Positions 36,227-46,594 of a DNA stretch of 64,000 nucleotides are shown here, in pieces. Each line of letters begins with the position of its first letter. The first letter of the stretch is position 1. A model generated the notes under the pieces. It ran no database searches. It was not told the DNA's origin and worked only from the letters and a program-made list of their open reading frames with translations. Source of the stretch: Cliona cf. orientalis (taxonomy: Eukaryota; Porifera; Demospongiae; Clionaida; Clionaidae); contig OZ005690.1 in assembly GCA_963930775.1 (NCBI GenBank), positions 5,192,225 to 5,256,224 of the forward strand. The letters are read 5' to 3'. A program made the position numbers and the translations under genes.

Positions 36227-36345
36227 CACCCGAACTCCCCCCTTCCAGCTTTAAGGGCGAAAGTCAACCCTATACCCAAACTACGTTCACGGAGTCTGCC
36301 GGGATAATTAAATCACCAAAGCACAGAGCCCCAACAATAGTAATT

Positions 36346-36453
36346 ACATGAAAGTTCTTAGCTTAACAAGGATGGGCACACACACTCTCATCACCCCATC
36401 TACATCCTAAAGCTAGCTGGAAGAGAAAAAATCCGGGCAGCCACCGGGAATCG
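36346..36453 (-). repeat. Second, headless SINE copy (108-bp direct repeat)
   Basis: Essentially identical to 36058-36165 and offset by 288 bp. It stops within the B box, so this copy lacks the promoter half. Confidence 0.75.
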
Positions 36454-36599
36454 GGGCGGAAGAAGGAAGGAATCATGTATACTTACCAATATCATGCATG
36501 CATGAACTGTAGTATTAGTCCATTCTTTACAAGATGATACCAACATTTTTATTGTTGTCTCTTTGTGTCCTATTTCTTTACAGTGCTAATTAGGATATT

Positions 36600-36826
36600 T
36601 GTAAGGTCAAAGGTTTTTGTCATTATGTCATCTTGTAGATCAGCTGGTTACAGTAACCCGTCAAACTGGTATGGTCATTTCAGCTAGTTCTGACCGGGTT
36701 TTCTATTGTATCAGTCAGTCTGATTTTTGTTGAGTCCTGTGCAAATGCATGCCTTCTTGAGTTGCTAATAAATAGTTTGTTTCCTAAGTAATCGAGCAAG
36801 CTGCTGCGACTCAGTGTGGCGTGACA
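36600..36826 (+). repeat. Gypsy 5' LTR
   Basis: A 227-bp direct repeat with TG...CA ends and an internal AATAAA-type poly(A) signal near 36767. One base differs from the 3' LTR. Confidence 0.93.
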
Positions 36827-36828
36827 AA

Positions 36829-36846
36829 TGGCGACCCTGCCAGGAC
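36829..36846 (+). promoter_or_regulatory. Primer-binding site
   Basis: TGGCGACCCTGCCAGGAC begins with TGG two bases after the LTR, as a tRNA-primed Gypsy PBS should. The cognate tRNA was not identified. Confidence 0.55.
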
Positions 36847-36963
36847 GACAACAGTTGGGTGATGTCGAATAGAGAACTAAAGTCCTTACAAGAGTTGAGT
36901 GGTAATCGAGACGTTGTTGCCAGAAAATCGTTACGCTCTGGACTATAAATTCGTGACTCTACC

Positions 36964-39900
36964 ATGGACCAGCAACTCGAAGAAAGACTGGCCCACTTGG
37001 AAGCCGAGCTCTCTCAAGCTAAACGCTCGCTCGAGCGAAAAGACGTCGAGATGGAGAGACTCCGTAGCCAAGTGGAGCAAGCTACTCGTGAAGCTGACGA
37101 AGTACAACGTGAAGCTGAGCAGCGACCTCAGGCGTTGGAGGAACAGCTAGCGAGAGAGATGGAGAGTTCGAGGTTGCGTGCTGAGGTGGAAAAGTTTCGA
37201 GCATTGGAAGAACTACGCGGTGAGCATCAACGGGCAATGGAACGTGAGCGAAAGGTGATGGATGATTGGATGCAGGACGTGAAGGAGCGATTTAGGGTGG
37301 AGCAGCAGCGCTTCGAGGAGCGCATTTCAGCGCTGGAGGCTACGAGACTGTCGACGCCGGCCCCGCGCGCTCCCTCAGCTTCCGGAAGTTCCACGCATGC
37401 GCACAGAAGTACAAGCCGCTCTGACGACCTATACCCGCCAAGTGAATTCCATGAGCTTGAAGTGAGTGAACTCTCTGATGGTAGTGAAAGAGAAAGTGAA
37501 GTGGAAGATGATGGGACGGGAGCTAACAACGAGACTAACAAGGAGACATCTCGAAAGGCTCTAGAACATCAAGATGACCCAACCCAGTCCGACTCAGATG
37601 CTGATGGAGGATCAACTGAACCTCCCACTTTGATGCAGACTATGACCAAGCTACTCCAGGCCCAGACACAAGCAATGGCAGCTCAGGCGTTGGCTACAGC
37701 GGTTCATCATCTCCCTCCCTTGCCGTTATATACTGGGGAGAAGGAGCAAGCTGAAGATGAAGGTTTCGATCGCTGGCTAGAGCGCTTTGAGGAGCAGTCA
37801 GCACTTGCTGGCTGGACTGCGGAGCAAAAATTGCACCAACTGAAGTTGCTGTTGGACAAAACAGCCCGTGAAGTGTTTCGTTCTCTCCCTGAAGACGAGC
37901 GTAGCAACTATGACAAAGCGACCCAATCTCTTAAGAAGTGGTTCCGAACAGGAGATATTGAGGAGTTGCGTGGTTTGGAATTTCACCACAGGACACAAGG
38001 AAGCGAGACAGTAGAACAGCTGGCGATCGACCTGCAGCGTCTAGGACGAAAGGCGTTTCCCTCCTCCCAAGGAAAGGAGTTTGACCGTTTGCTCAAAGGC
38101 CGATTCTTCCAGGCCCTCCACGTCAAATGGCAGTGCAAACTCGGCACCCCAAAACCGCAGGAGACTTTTCGCGAACTGTACGATCGAGCCAGGACTCTCG
38201 AGCAGCATGAGAAGCAGTATGCGGCATCCGCTGCCTCTAAAAGTGACGCACACAGGTCCAGTAAGAAGAATGAGCAAACCAGCCAACCGCCTAAGGACCC
38301 AGCTACACAACGTCAGGATTCAGGAACTGAGTCCCTTCCTCCGACTACCTCCTCCAATTCCCAGACCGAGCGACACCGTACCCACCGCAAAGGACGTTTC
38401 AGGGGAGGATCTCGAGATAATCAGCCGCGTCGGGGGTCCAGACCACCTCCGGAAGCTCCTGGTCGTTCAGATACTTCTCGTACCGCCGTTGTTGGACAAG
38501 TACCTAAACTGGATGATTTTTCTGATGAGCAGTTGAAGGCTGTCTTAGCCAAGAGGCATGTGGATCGTGAACAGCAGCTGCTGATCGAGGCGAGCACTAC
38601 CTCAGCAGTGAGTGCAGTAGAGGACACAAAGGGAGCAGTGGGACCTACTCTGTACCTCGACATCCTGATCGAAGGAGTACCCGTGCGAGCCATGTTTGAT
38701 ACGGGTGCCCAGTCCTCCATCGTCTCTCGCGAAGTTCTCCACGCCATTGGCAGGCACTTAGGACGCCAAGGACGCCCCGTACCCACTTTAAGGAAACCCT
38801 GCACTACCCTCTTCGGGAAAGATGGAGACAAAGGACCCGAGATCGTTGTGACTGCTCAGTTTGACGCCACAGTGGAGGCTGATGGAAAAACGGTATGTGC
38901 TACTTTGTTTGTCCAACCTGATAGTGTACAACCATGTCTACTTGGTACAAATATCATTCCATATCTTAGTGTATCTATTACCAGAGCTAATGGGGAAGCT
39001 TTAGCTACATCCCCCCAATCTGAGCCTACTGTTTCACGTATGTGTTTGGTGCAAGCCACCACAATTCCGAGTCAAAAGGGACGGTTTATTAAATGTCGTG
39101 TTGACAGTAATCCTTGCCAATCTAAAGGTCAAGCTGATGGTAATACTAGTGAAGTTAAGTGTTGCTTATTTGAACCTGCATGTGATGTTATCGAATCGCA
39201 CGGTCTCTGTTCCCATGAATCTTTGATCACTTTGAATATTGATGGAATGGCTTTGATCCCTGTTGAGAATTACCAGGGTTTGCCTGTTAAATTGAAAAAG
39301 GGAATGCAGTTGGGAGTTGTTAGGTCATGTGATCTACCTGAGATAGTGAAAGTTGATACCCCAGAGAAAAATGAGCATCTTGATGACAGCAGGTGTGCTG
39401 CAGTCAAAGCATTATCCAATACTCCTGAGCGTTTTCAGCAGTTATTGCAGTCTTTAGAGCTGCCTGTCGATAAACTTAGCCCAGTCGAGTTAGACAAGTT
39501 GAAAGAAGTACTTACTGAATCCACTGATATATTCGCTTTGGATGATTCAGAATTGGGCTGTACTAATCTGGTTCGTCATACCATCCCTACAGAAAACCAC
39601 ACTCCCATTAAACAGCGTCCCTATCGTACTCCCGCGATTTATCGCGAAAAGATCGAACAAATGGTATCTCAAATGCAAGCACAAGGGATAGTAAGACCTT
39701 CCAGAAGTCCCTGGGCTAGCCCCATAGTGCTTGTGCCGAAAAAAGATGGCAGTCTGCGTTTTTGTGTAGACTTCAGAAAGTTGAATTCTATCACGAAGAA
39801 AGATGTCTACCCGCTTCCACGCGTAGAAGACATTCTCGACACTCTTGGAGAAGCAAAATACTTCTCGTCGCTAGACCTGGCATCAGGCTATTGGCAAGTC

Positions 39901-42552
39901 GAACTCGATGAAGACGCCTGCGCAAAGTCAGCCTTTACCACGCATCACGGCTTGTTCGAATTTACACGAATGCCGTTTGGCTTGTGCAATACGCCTGCCA
40001 CATTTCAGCGCGCCATGCAAGTTGTGCTTTCTGGTTTGGAGTGGAATAGCTGTTTCGTCTATTTAGATGACATACTTATTGCTTCCCGCACTCTCGAAGA
40101 GCATCTCCGACACATGAAAGAAGTGTTTGGTAGACTGCGTGATGCTGGCTTGCGTCTTAAGCCGAAAAAGTGCCTCCTCCTCCGCGACCAGGTCCCCTAC
40201 TTGGGTCATGTGATCTCTGCAGAGGGTATCCGTCCTGACCCCGCCAAAACAGACAAAGTGAAGTGTTTCCCTGTACCTCACGATGTAACCACCCTCCGCC
40301 AGTTTATTGGCCTGGCGTCGTACTACCGCCGATTCGTACCCGGATTCGCAAAGGTAGCAGCGCCTCTGCATGCTCTTACAAAGAAAGACGTGCCATTTAA
40401 TTGGACCCCACAGTGCGATGAAGCTTTCAGTAAGCTGAAAAATCTCTTAGTCACAGCTCCTGTGCTAGCATATCCTCATTTCGGTTCCGACAAAGAATTC
40501 ATTTTAGAGACGGATGCTAGTGGCCTGGGCCTTGGTGCCGTGTTGTCTCAACAACAAGAAGATGGGCTTATACATCCTATAGCGTACGCCTCTAGGTCTC
40601 TTAACTCCCACGAACAGAATTACTGCATTTCTGAATTGGAGACGCTTGGGCTCGTATGGGCTGTTCGGTGTTTCCGCCCGTATCTTTTAGGCCACCGCAC
40701 AATTGTGTATACTGATCACTCAGCATGTCTCTCTCTACTCAATACCCCCCGCCCTCCTGGAAAGCTAGCACGTTGGGCCATGACAGTGCAAGAAATGGAT
40801 CTAACGTTGAAGCATCGCTCCGGTAAACAAAACACGAATGCCGATGCACTGTCACGCAATCCTGTGACTGACGAAGCGAAAAGCGTTGACTCTGTGAACA
40901 ATTGTGAAGAGTTGGAGTATAGCAACGATAACATGTGTTCTGTTGGTGTTGTACAGTCTGTTGCATCTCCTAACAAGTCTAGTGACCCCGCCAATGTATC
41001 TGGTGGTAGTGCTGATACATCAGCCGATTCCAGTGTTGACAACAACTGCCCTGGAGAAGGTGCAGAAGTAGCTAATGATGATTCCAGTGTAAATAGTGAC
41101 TGCACTAGTGGAGATCAAGATATCAAGCTGAAGGAGAGCCTTACTGAGATTCGTGAGCTGCAGCTGAAAGATCCAGAGCTGGCTGTGTACATCACTTACC
41201 TGGAGCAGAAGGTTCTACCCGAGAATGACAGTGTTGCTAAAAGAATTGTTTTGGAAAGTAAGAGAATGGAATTGATTGACGGAGTGTTGCATAGAGAAGA
41301 TGTTGCTGATTCCAGCCGATGGTGTGTAGTCGTTCCTTGTGAGCTAAGGAGTAACCTGCTTAAGGAGGCTCACTCTTGTGTGTTCTCTGGACATTTCTCC
41401 GAACGTAAAGTGTACGATCGGCTCCGTCGGTCCTACTGGTGGCATGGCATGCGATCAGATGTCAAAAAGTTTTGTCGAGGTTGCCTGAATTGTGCCACAC
41501 GCAAAGGACCAGGACGTGGTATTCGACCACCGCTTCAGCCAATTCCCGTCAAAGGACCGTTTCACCGAGTTGGAGTTGACATTTTACAGCTGCCTCTCAC
41601 TTCTAGCGGGAATAAATACCTTGTTGTGTTCTTAGACTATCTGACTAAATGGGTAGAGGCCTATCCGGTCCCAGATCAGCGAGCAGAAACTATCGCACGA
41701 CTTCTTGTTGAGAACATTGTATGCAGACACGGCGTGCCTGAGGAGCTTCTGTCAGATCGTGGCGCGAATTTTCTATCCGATCTAATCCTCGAAATATGCT
41801 CACTTCTCGGTATAAAGAAAGTCAATACATCCGGATACCACCCGCAAACGGATGGCCTTGTAGAGAAATTCAACTCTACCATCACAAACATGATAGCGAA
41901 AAGTGTCGATGTTGGTGTTGAGTGGGACAAGCAGCTGCCGATGCTCCTATTTGCATACCGTTCCACGATTCAGGAGTCTACGAGAGAATCTCCATTCTTT
42001 CTTGTTTACGGCAGAGACCCACGTTTACCTACTACTAGCACCATGGAGCTCCCTCGACCTGAGTACACTGTTGATCTGGATGATTACAAGTCAGAGCTTG
42101 TCACTTGTTTGGTGAAGGCTCATGAAGATGCTAGGGAGCAGATCAAGAAAGCACAAGTGAGACAGAAAAAGTTTTACGATATGCATGCAAAAGAGCCTGC
42201 TTACAAAGTCGGGGAAAGAGTGATGGTATACATGCCTACCGATGTAATTGGTAAAGAGAGAAAACTGGCTAGACCCTACCACGGTCCCTACCGTGTTGTG
42301 ACTCTAACACCCACTAATGCCGAAGTGAAACTTGTGGATAGTGTTGATGTCCCAAGTATCTTTGTGGCTCTCGACAGACTACGTCACTGTTATCCAGAGA
42401 TTCCCGACACTAGTTGGACTGGTCGTCGTAAGACCCGCAAACGAAAGTCAAAGCATGCTGCTAACAATTCTACTTCTCGTGCTCCGCCTGAGCCGAGAAC
42501 GACCGGGCCTGTGACCCGTGCTATGACCCGAAGACTTCAAGAGAACAATTGA
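36964..42552 (+). CDS. gag-pol: Gypsy gag-pol polyprotein
   Basis: Single uninterrupted ORF of 1862 codons. In order: N-terminal coiled coil (~1-120), acidic linker, capsid-like gag domain (~250-412), Arg/Gly-rich basic region (~470-510) without a CCHC knuckle, aspartic protease with DTGA at 579, reverse transcriptase (~880-1070; VPKKDGS, SLDLASGYWQ, MPFGL, YLDD at 1033-1036), RNase H (ETDAS ~1181), an H2C2 integrase zinc finger (~1469-1510), the integrase core with D1539, D1598 and E1634 (35 residues between the last two, the classic spacing), and a GPY/F-type C-terminal module (~1774-1810). No envelope gene. Gag and pol share one frame, so no frameshift signal is needed. The sense orientation inside the TTC17-like gene could yield chimeric transcripts. 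Confidence 0.95.
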   Translation: MDQQLEERLAHLEAELSQAKRSLERKDVEMERLRSQVEQATREADEVQREAEQRPQALEEQLAREMESSRLRAEVEKFRALEELRGEHQRAMERERKVMDDWMQDVKERFRVEQQRFEERISALEATRLSTPAPRAPSASGSSTHAHRSTSRSDDLYPPSEFHELEVSELSDGSERESEVEDDGTGANNETNKETSRKALEHQDDPTQSDSDADGGSTEPPTLMQTMTKLLQAQTQAMAAQALATAVHHLPPLPLYTGEKEQAEDEGFDRWLERFEEQSALAGWTAEQKLHQLKLLLDKTAREVFRSLPEDERSNYDKATQSLKKWFRTGDIEELRGLEFHHRTQGSETVEQLAIDLQRLGRKAFPSSQGKEFDRLLKGRFFQALHVKWQCKLGTPKPQETFRELYDRARTLEQHEKQYAASAASKSDAHRSSKKNEQTSQPPKDPATQRQDSGTESLPPTTSSNSQTERHRTHRKGRFRGGSRDNQPRRGSRPPPEAPGRSDTSRTAVVGQVPKLDDFSDEQLKAVLAKRHVDREQQLLIEASTTSAVSAVEDTKGAVGPTLYLDILIEGVPVRAMFDTGAQSSIVSREVLHAIGRHLGRQGRPVPTLRKPCTTLFGKDGDKGPEIVVTAQFDATVEADGKTVCATLFVQPDSVQPCLLGTNIIPYLSVSITRANGEALATSPQSEPTVSRMCLVQATTIPSQKGRFIKCRVDSNPCQSKGQADGNTSEVKCCLFEPACDVIESHGLCSHESLITLNIDGMALIPVENYQGLPVKLKKGMQLGVVRSCDLPEIVKVDTPEKNEHLDDSRCAAVKALSNTPERFQQLLQSLELPVDKLSPVELDKLKEVLTESTDIFALDDSELGCTNLVRHTIPTENHTPIKQRPYRTPAIYREKIEQMVSQMQAQGIVRPSRSPWASPIVLVPKKDGSLRFCVDFRKLNSITKKDVYPLPRVEDILDTLGEAKYFSSLDLASGYWQVELDEDACAKSAFTTHHGLFEFTRMPFGLCNTPATFQRAMQVVLSGLEWNSCFVYLDDILIASRTLEEHLRHMKEVFGRLRDAGLRLKPKKCLLLRDQVPYLGHVISAEGIRPDPAKTDKVKCFPVPHDVTTLRQFIGLASYYRRFVPGFAKVAAPLHALTKKDVPFNWTPQCDEAFSKLKNLLVTAPVLAYPHFGSDKEFILETDASGLGLGAVLSQQQEDGLIHPIAYASRSLNSHEQNYCISELETLGLVWAVRCFRPYLLGHRTIVYTDHSACLSLLNTPRPPGKLARWAMTVQEMDLTLKHRSGKQNTNADALSRNPVTDEAKSVDSVNNCEELEYSNDNMCSVGVVQSVASPNKSSDPANVSGGSADTSADSSVDNNCPGEGAEVANDDSSVNSDCTSGDQDIKLKESLTEIRELQLKDPELAVYITYLEQKVLPENDSVAKRIVLESKRMELIDGVLHREDVADSSRWCVVVPCELRSNLLKEAHSCVFSGHFSERKVYDRLRRSYWWHGMRSDVKKFCRGCLNCATRKGPGRGIRPPLQPIPVKGPFHRVGVDILQLPLTSSGNKYLVVFLDYLTKWVEAYPVPDQRAETIARLLVENIVCRHGVPEELLSDRGANFLSDLILEICSLLGIKKVNTSGYHPQTDGLVEKFNSTITNMIAKSVDVGVEWDKQLPMLLFAYRSTIQESTRESPFFLVYGRDPRLPTTSTMELPRPEYTVDLDDYKSELVTCLVKAHEDAREQIKKAQVRQKKFYDMHAKEPAYKVGERVMVYMPTDVIGKERKLARPYHGPYRVVTLTPTNAEVKLVDSVDVPSIFVALDRLRHCYPEIPDTSWTGRRKTRKRKSKHAANNSTSRAPPEPRTTGPVTRAMTRRLQENN

Positions 42553-42695
42553 AACATTGAGAACTAAAAGACTAATGACTATTGTAGACTCTAATGCTGT
42601 TATGTATTGTAATGATTGGTGTGCATGGTATCAGTTTCCTATCATTTTTGTATCACCTTATTGTGTTTGTGCAACTTGAGGACAAGCACCACCCT

Positions 42696-42708
42696 CAGAG
42701 GGGGGAAT
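42696..42708 (+). promoter_or_regulatory. Polypurine tract
   Basis: A purine run CAGAGGGGGGAA directly abuts the 3' LTR and is the expected primer for plus-strand DNA synthesis. Confidence 0.7.
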
Positions 42709-42935
42709 TGTAAGGTCAAAGGTTTTTGTCATTATGTCATCTTGTAGATCAGCTGGTTACAGTAACCCGTCAAACTGGTATGGTCATTTCAGCTAGTTCT
42801 GACCGGGTTTTCTATTGTATCAGTCAGTCTGATTTTTGTTGAGTCCTGTGCAAATGCATGCCTTCTTGAGTTGCTAATAAATAATTTGTTTCCTAAGTAA
42901 TCGAGCAAGCTGCTGCGACTCAGTGTGGCGTGACA
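42709..42935 (+). repeat. Gypsy 3' LTR
   Basis: Direct repeat of 36600-36826 with a single substitution (offset 175 in the LTR). Confidence 0.93.
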
Positions 42936-43880
42936 CATTCATGGACTTCTCCTCTCCACTGGAGCATTATCCCATACTGCCTTACTGCCACAACAACTTT
43001 GACGCCTCAAGAAAGACACTGTATCACCTCACAGTGAGTAACCGATGTGACAGTATGATGTGGAATAGCTAAATGTAAGCCTGTCACCTCTTGTCTACTC
43101 TCATCTCCTCCCCCCCCCCCCCTTTATTCCTCTCTCGCCTTCCTACTCTCCCTCCCTTCCACCTTGCCATCCTTCCCTCCATTACCATCTTCCGCCCTTT
43201 GTTCTTCCTCTCTCCCTCACTCCTTTCCTGGTCCCCCTCTCTCCCTTCTTCTTCTGTCCCTCCCTCCCTCTTCCCCCCCCCCCTCCCTCCTCCCTCCTCT
43301 CAACAGGGTATGAACAGTCATCCACTGATGCAATATAAGGCTGAGAAGGGCCTCAAGAAGTACTTTGTACTCTGGATGGTCAGAGGAGATCTGTGGATGA
43401 AATGGCTACCAGAATAAAACTGTCTATGGACGAAGTTAGTATAAGATGTTATGTACAGAGCTCCTAGTGTGAAGTAATATAAGTATACATGACATGTATG
43501 TGTGGGTCAGATATGAGTACAACAATACTTTTTTTTTATTTACTTTATGTAGCTGCTTGTGGTTTAGTTCTAGTACACCAAAAGTGTGCATGTTATTCAG
43601 TAGTCTTTTTTGAAACCATGCTACATCATGAGTTGCATATCACTATTTTTGCGCACGATGTGTACACATAGTATTACTATACCAACCAAGTATGTACATG
43701 TAGAGTGTGTATCGTCTCTTCTTCACACAATATACATAATATCGTTACATGTATAATGCTATAGAATTCAACATCCTGGGTTCTTTCCAACCTGGCTGCT
43801 GTGTACTGGAGAGTTGTGGGACAAGGCCAACTGGCAATAAAGTGTCTCAAACATGCTCTCTACTACTCCAATGAGAACAA

Positions 43881-44060
43881 CAGGGTATGCGCCGCGATTA
43901 TTTTTCGTGTGTGTATGTATGTGTGTGTGTGTGTGTGTATATATGTGTGTGTGTGTGTGTGTATGTGAGTGGTGTGTGACGTTGATGCGTATAAGTACAT
44001 GTAGATGTACGATATATGGCATGTGTGTACTTGTGTGTGTAGACACATGCATGTGCATGT
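43881..44060. repeat. GT-rich microsatellite in TTC17-like intron
   Basis: Broken (GT)n/(TATG)n runs between exons 43765-43884 and 44157-44243. Open frames here are low-complexity artefacts. Confidence 0.75.
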
Positions 44061-44304
44061 GTGGGGTTGAGGAGCTAGGGAACACGTTTAACAACAGAAT
44101 AGTTCAATGAATTAACAGTGTGCCTTTATGTTTCTACGTATTCACACACAATGCAGGATGTGGCTCTCGTAAGCTTGGCTAATGTGTTGTACCGGTCTGG
44201 CTTTGACAAAGACGCCACGGCAGTCATCCAGATGTCCCTCGAGGTTTGCCAGAGAACCTCTATCTGTGAGGTCAATAGTTCAAATCAGAGAGTAGCTAAT
44301 TTTA

Positions 44305-44568
44305 GCCTCCTCCCCAGGCTCCTGCCAGTTTCACAAAGAAAAAAACACAAATGATTCTGGTGTGCAAAATGACGTGAGCAGGTTCCGAGAAAAGGAGCAT
44401 AATATTATTTCTTTTTTTACTTACATGATTGTACATGTGCTATAGACATTCTCCTCTCTAGCTTCCGTCTATCTGTGTCACGGCTCGTTCGATTTCGCAT
44501 ACCTGGCCCTTCCTTATTTAATATGTGTGTGCAACACGGAAACACTGATAGGAGCCTGGGAACTAGGC
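44305..44568. mobile_element. Small TA-flanked MITE in intron
   Basis: Ends TAGCCTCCTCCCCAGGCTCC (44303) and, reversed, TAGCCTAGTTCCCAGGCTCC (44571) are inverted repeats with a few mismatches, each with TA at the outer edge. No coding capacity. Confidence 0.45.
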
Positions 44569-44848
44569 TATGCAGCTATTTGACCTTCTAACTTAACCTA
44601 TATACAGGTCTAATTGCACAGTTACTCATGCATGTACAGCTACTATGTATAGAGATGCGATAAGTTGTAGACCTAACTTTCCCTCTTTTATAATAGTGTG
44701 TGTAGCTTAAGTAGCAATTAAGTGGCGCAAATTGTGCATGGAGAATTAACTGTTTTTGTCTTCTAAACATACAGGCATCTCCGTCTATGGTCGTTACACA
44801 CTTTATAATGGCCAATATTCTTGCAGCACAAGTGTGTGTGCTTGTATG

Positions 44849-44849
<1 letters not shown>

Positions 44850-44887
<38 letters not shown>

Positions 44888-44890
44888 ATG
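44850..44890. repeat. (TG)n microsatellite
   Basis: About 18 TG repeats directly downstream of exon 44775-44831, followed by a GA-rich tract to about 45010. Confidence 0.8.
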
Positions 44891-45410
44891 CGTGCGTGTG
44901 TGCGTGTGCAGGTATGTACACATGTGCATGTGAGAGAGCAAGAGAAAGGGAGAGGAATGAGAGCTAGAGAGAGAGAGGGAGAGGGAGAGAAAGAGAGGGA
45001 GAAGGAGGAGAATGCCAATGACTAGGCATGAGAAGCAGATACGCAGAGGTGAAAAAATACAGTAACATGCATGTAACTCTAGAAAAACTGTACAATTACA
45101 TGCATTACCAACAGAAATTTTAATTTTTCTAGGGGTTCTATCTTGAAGCTGCTGGTTTCTATACGAGACCACACTCAACTTCCAGCCAGAATTCAAACCA
45201 GCTGCGGATAGACTTATGACGGTGTGTTGCCTCATGTTGATGGCAAAGAACCAACACTTGCTGGAGAGAGAAAAGAGGAGAGCTGCAGCTAAGGCTGCAA
45301 AGCAACAGTGATTGTATGTTGAATTAAAAGTAATGGCTGTTCTGTATGTACTTGTATGTTGAAGTATGTGAAGATTATAATTTCCCTTGCTGTTTGGTAT
45401 GCATTGTGTT

Positions 45411-45416
45411 AATAAA
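45411..45416 (+). terminator. Poly(A) signal of the TTC17-like gene
   Basis: AATAAA lies 100 bases after the TGA at 45309-45311 of the last exon. Confidence 0.55.
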
Positions 45417-45475
45417 ATTTAAAGGCAACATTATTATGGTGTGCATTGTTGTTGATGTAGTGTGCATGTACCATA

Positions 45476-45985
45476 CAGGGTTTCATTTAGGGGAGGGGGG
45501 GCGGGAGGGGTCACTCGCCCCCCCCCCCCTTGGAAGCTGGCTGCCCCCCCCCCCTTGAGAGTAGCCACCATCCATACATGTAATACATGCACAAGTAAAA
45601 GATTTAAATGGTGAAAGTGTCCAAAATGGCAGTTTTGCTCATTTTTAAGCCAAAAAATTAGCTGAAGCTTCGCGCTACGCACAGTATGAGACACATCCCA
45701 CATCCTTGCAACATTTGACTTGAAATAGAGGGGAACCAGTGGATATTACTGACAGACTTTGCTCATCCGAGTGCTCAGAAGCCACCAGAAACAGTCTCAG
45801 AGGTTGAAACATTACAAAATTTTCCTGGGGGAGCATACCCCCGACCCCCCTAATAATATAATGAAGTTAATGAGCACAACGTCATTCTTTACGGATGGAT
45901 AAATATACTATAGTCTTTGCCCCCCCCTTAACTCTGGAATTGTCGCGTTTGCCCCCCCTTGACAAAAATCCTAAATGAAACCCTG
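45476..45985. mobile_element. 510-bp MITE with CAGGGTTTCATTTAGG ends
   Basis: The 16-base end at 45476 is repeated in perfect inversion up to 45985. C-rich runs lie just inside both ends. The CAGGG start resembles hAT-type termini, but the 8-bp flanks do not match clearly, so the superfamily is open. No ORF. Confidence 0.6.
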
Positions 45986-46594
45986 CCGTAGTACTAATAT
46001 TTATGACCAACAATATATTATTAAAAGAAATTCTGGTGATGCGATCTTATTGATCAGGCACGAGAAAGCTGCACAGGTGTAGAAAATATCGAGTCTTTCC
46101 TTGCATAGCGTTGGCTGCTATAAATGTTGATCAATAATTATTATTCACTTGAATACAATCATAGAGTTGTGTACAGAACCACCCCTTAAATGAGGACATC
46201 CCTCTAAACAGGACAATGTGTGCAGTTCCAATGATGTCCACAATATTATTATGGAGAGGTTTTACTATATAATGGCATTATACAGTGGAACCTCTGGGCA
46301 AAGAACACATTAAATTCAGCTGTTTTGTCCTTGTATAGACGTTGTTCTCCGACGAGGTTCTCTATATTAAATTTGTAGAGAGGTCTAAAATACAGTGTCC
46401 TTATTTTCCTTGGATTGTCGTTTATTAGAGTTTTTAGAGTTTCTACTGTACTTTCATGAGTATACAATGTCATAAAGAATAAGCTTGCAGCCTTGGGGTT
46501 TTAAATTAGAGTCCTGCATGGGACGAGGCTACGCATGACTTTTTTTTACCTACATGTAACTGCGCATTTTGACATGCATAAGGACAAAGGTTAA
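45986..46594. other. Intergenic with DNA-transposon remnants
   Basis: The string ACAGTGGAACCTCT near 46284 and its inverted form near 46253 (GAGAGGTTTTACT) resemble pogo/Tigger-type termini, suggesting decayed MITEs. GGGACGAGGCTA at 46520-46531 repeats a motif seen at 60090. No gene seen. Confidence 0.35.

Larger units (their letters stand above)
36600..42935 (+). mobile_element. Ty3/Gypsy LTR retrotransposon, structurally intact
   Basis: Two 227-bp LTRs (36600-36826 and 42709-42935) begin TGTAAGG, end GTGACA, and differ at one base (36775 G against 42884 A). A primer-binding-like segment (TGGCGACC, from 36829) follows the left LTR by two bases, and a purine tract (GAGGGGGGAA, to about 42707) precedes the right LTR. 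One 1862-codon gag-pol ORF fills the interior. Flanks give a 4-bp duplication with one mismatch (TATT 36596-36599, CATT 42936-42939). The nearly identical LTRs and intact ORF mean a young, possibly active insertion. It lies in the same direction as the TTC17-like gene and splits one of its coding exons. Confidence 0.93.
34740..45311 (+). pseudogene. TTC17: TTC17-like TPR gene, 3' part, disrupted by Gypsy insertion
   Basis: Exons with phase-consistent GT-AG borders: 34740-34968 (acidic linker), 35074-35455 (Lys/Ser-rich, then EECLEKDLPKYLVFTSTWLS), 36594-36599 plus 42940-43033 (IFMDFSSPLEHYP...), 43307-43434, 43765-43884 (NSTSWVLSNLAAVYWRV), 44157-44243 (DVALVSLANVLYRSGF), 44775-44831 (VVTHFIMANILAAQ), 45133-45311. 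These follow the order and wording of the last TPR block of animal TTC17, a protein linked to actin polymerisation and ciliogenesis. Lesions: in-frame TAG at 35352-35354, the Gypsy element splitting the third exon, and frameshifts near 43343 and 45162. The earlier TPRs that the full protein has are absent from the window. It could be a dead duplicate, a disrupted allele, or in part sequencing error; the intact 5.6-kb Gypsy ORF argues against a high error rate. Confidence 0.75.

Noticed and set aside
43091..45025. Several low-complexity ORFs in TTC17-like introns
   Set aside because: They are translations of CT-, GT- and GA-rich microsatellites (Cys/Val or Ser/Pro runs) with no domain.
45476..45985. 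Assigning the CAGGGTTTC element to hAT
   Set aside because: The 8-bp flanks (GTACCATA and CCGTAGTA) do not form a clear duplication, so the superfamily was left open.
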